Below, piece after piece: positions 4,885 through 5,746 of a stretch of DNA of 5,746 nucleotides. The notes under the pieces were generated by a model, which made no database searches, had not been told where the DNA came from, and worked only from the letters and a program-made list of their open reading frames with translations. This stretch comes from Prevotellaceae bacterium (lineage in GTDB: Bacteria; Bacteroidota; Bacteroidia; Bacteroidales; Paludibacteraceae), in the NCBI GenBank assembly GCA_031270565.1, contig JAISXJ010000037.1:1-5746 (forward strand), given 5' to 3'. Positions within the stretch are counted from its first letter, which is position 1. Each line of letters begins with the position of its first letter. The position numbers and the translations under genes are program-made.

Positions 4885-5746
4885 TTATTCTGAAATGCAA
4901 CGCACACTGAAGCCGCAAGTCCGATCGTAGGGGTAGTTGTTCGTGTACTGGTCACCGCTGCCGAAGCGCAGGCGGCAAGCGGTACTTCCGTAAGCGGTAG
5001 AGCTCCAGTAGTAGCCGTTGTCGCCACGGTTGACCAACAAGCCATTGCTGTAGTCCCGGTAGCCGGCAGTGGGCAAAACCAATGCGTCGCCGAATTTAAT
5101 ACCGTTGCCGAAAACATTAGCGCCGCTACTCCAAGATGGAGTGCTGGTGCTCCAGCCGCCACCGTCAGTAGCGCGGTATATGGTGTTATTGTCAATCACG
5201 CTTTGCCATTCTTCGATTGTAGGCACGCGCCAACCGGGAGGGCAGGGATTTTGGGTAACCATGTTCCAGTTATCACTTGTGGTGGGAAGAGGCATTGCAA
5301 TATCTACCCAGGCGGTCGGACTTGTTATTGCCCCAGGTTTCGCCTGGTCATCCGCCTGTGTTAAAGCCACTGTCTTAACCCCCCATTTGTATTTCGCCCC
5401 GTGAATCGCCGCCGCAGGCGTAAACGGGTCTGCCGCTTCATTAGCGCCAAGATTGTGACACATGAATGCCCTCCATACTATGTCATTTGAGGTGGCTGCT
5501 TTTGTATTCGCCCCGCAACATGCACAATCCTGAAGCGATATGTTCAGTTCAATGGCTCTGTCGATGTTGCCGTCATTATAAATGACATACAGTTTGAGTT
5601 TTAAGCCTTTGTCGCGGGTAAGACCTAACAGGTCGTTTTGCAGCGACGATTTGTAATTTACCGTTACCTGGGCAGAGCTGATACCCGTACCGCTATAATC
5701 AGTAACCGGCACAATACTTTCCACAATCTTTCCGGCGCCGACGGCT
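4885..5746 (-). CDS. FISUMP (TIGR02145) domain protein, N-terminus beyond the window
   Basis: The frame is open through the right edge, so the start and any signal peptide are missing; 286 residues plus the TAA stop are visible. A GTG at 5724 is in frame, but the codons upstream (AVGAGKI) continue the protein, so it is unlikely to be the true start. Residues about 1-73 look like a beta-rich, Ig-like module (SAQVTVNYKSS, KLKLYVIYNDGNIDRAIELNISLQ), followed by DCACCGA (73-79). From about 88 to the end is the Fibrobacter succinogenes major paralogous domain: WRAFMCHNLGAN (91-102), YKWG (119-122), NPCPPGWRVPTIEEWQ (166-181), LPTAGYRDYSNG (225-236), GYYWSST (244-250) and the terminal CGFSVRCI (277-284). 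The several Cys suggest disulfides after export. Such proteins are common as paralogous, probably exported proteins in Bacteroidota and Fibrobacter; their function is not known. Confidence 0.86.
   Translation of the reverse strand, partial: AVGAGKIVESIVPVTDYSGTGISSAQVTVNYKSSLQNDLLGLTRDKGLKLKLYVIYNDGNIDRAIELNISLQDCACCGANTKAATSNDIVWRAFMCHNLGANEAADPFTPAAAIHGAKYKWGVKTVALTQADDQAKPGAITSPTAWVDIAMPLPTTSDNWNMVTQNPCPPGWRVPTIEEWQSVIDNNTIYRATDGGGWSTSTPSWSSGANVFGNGIKFGDALVLPTAGYRDYSNGLLVNRGDNGYYWSSTAYGSTACRLRFGSGDQYTNNYPYDRTCGFSVRCISE

Noticed and set aside
4761..5195. 144-codon minus-strand ORF overlapping the FISUMP gene
   Set aside because: Low-complexity Ala/Thr-rich translation in a shifted frame of the FISUMP gene, running through its terminator.
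5069..5404. 111-codon plus-strand ORF opposite the FISUMP gene
   Set aside because: It is antisense to the conserved FISUMP domain and has no recognisable features.

Overview
The window looks like chromosomal DNA from a member of the Bacteroidota, probably an uncultured Bacteroidales. The basis is: a GlsB-type glycine N-acyltransferase; promoter-like TAnnTTTG elements (Bacteroidota -7 consensus) and no clear Shine-Dalgarno sequences; a DUF2807/head-GIN lipoprotein; and a FISUMP (TIGR02145) protein. No phage, transposase, CRISPR array, tRNA or rRNA was seen.

Layout. Positions 2-76 hold the last codons of an unidentified plus-strand ORF. A promoter-like TACCTTTG (156-163) precedes glsB (193-1152), the putative N-acyltransferase that starts glycine lipid/commendamide synthesis. 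A 51-codon single-membrane-segment ORF follows (1196-1351) and ends just before a hairpin (1365-1389), so the two probably form one short transcription unit. Positions 1391-1600 are non-coding and repeat-rich: short units spaced 9-10 bp, an imperfect palindrome (1441-1521), and four exact 7-bp tandem copies (1563-1590).

A second TACCTTTGCG (1601-1610) opens an apparent plus-strand operon: a CofE-like F420_ligase-family protein (1647-2339), lgt (2379-3251) and rimM (3287-3796), with gaps of 39 and 35 bp. Lgt and RimM are housekeeping proteins for lipoprotein lipidation and 30S maturation. The CofE-like protein is the puzzle, because F420 is not a recognised cofactor of this group.

The remainder is on the minus strand and converges on rimM. 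A GC-rich hairpin (3847-3880) with a minus-strand T-run lies between rimM and a DUF2807 lipoprotein (3920-4633) that carries seven GG[AS]D repeats. Upstream of it is a 251-bp spacer with copies of the repeats seen near glsB and the CofE-like gene, and the terminator (4841-4862) of a FISUMP-domain gene that runs off the right edge (4885-5746).

A membrane/envelope theme links several genes: glsB (lipid), lgt (lipoprotein lipidation), a predicted lipoprotein that would be an Lgt substrate, and a probably exported FISUMP protein. No defence or mobile system was found. The most unusual items are the orphan CofE homologue, the 51-aa membrane ORF and the dispersed intergenic repeats.
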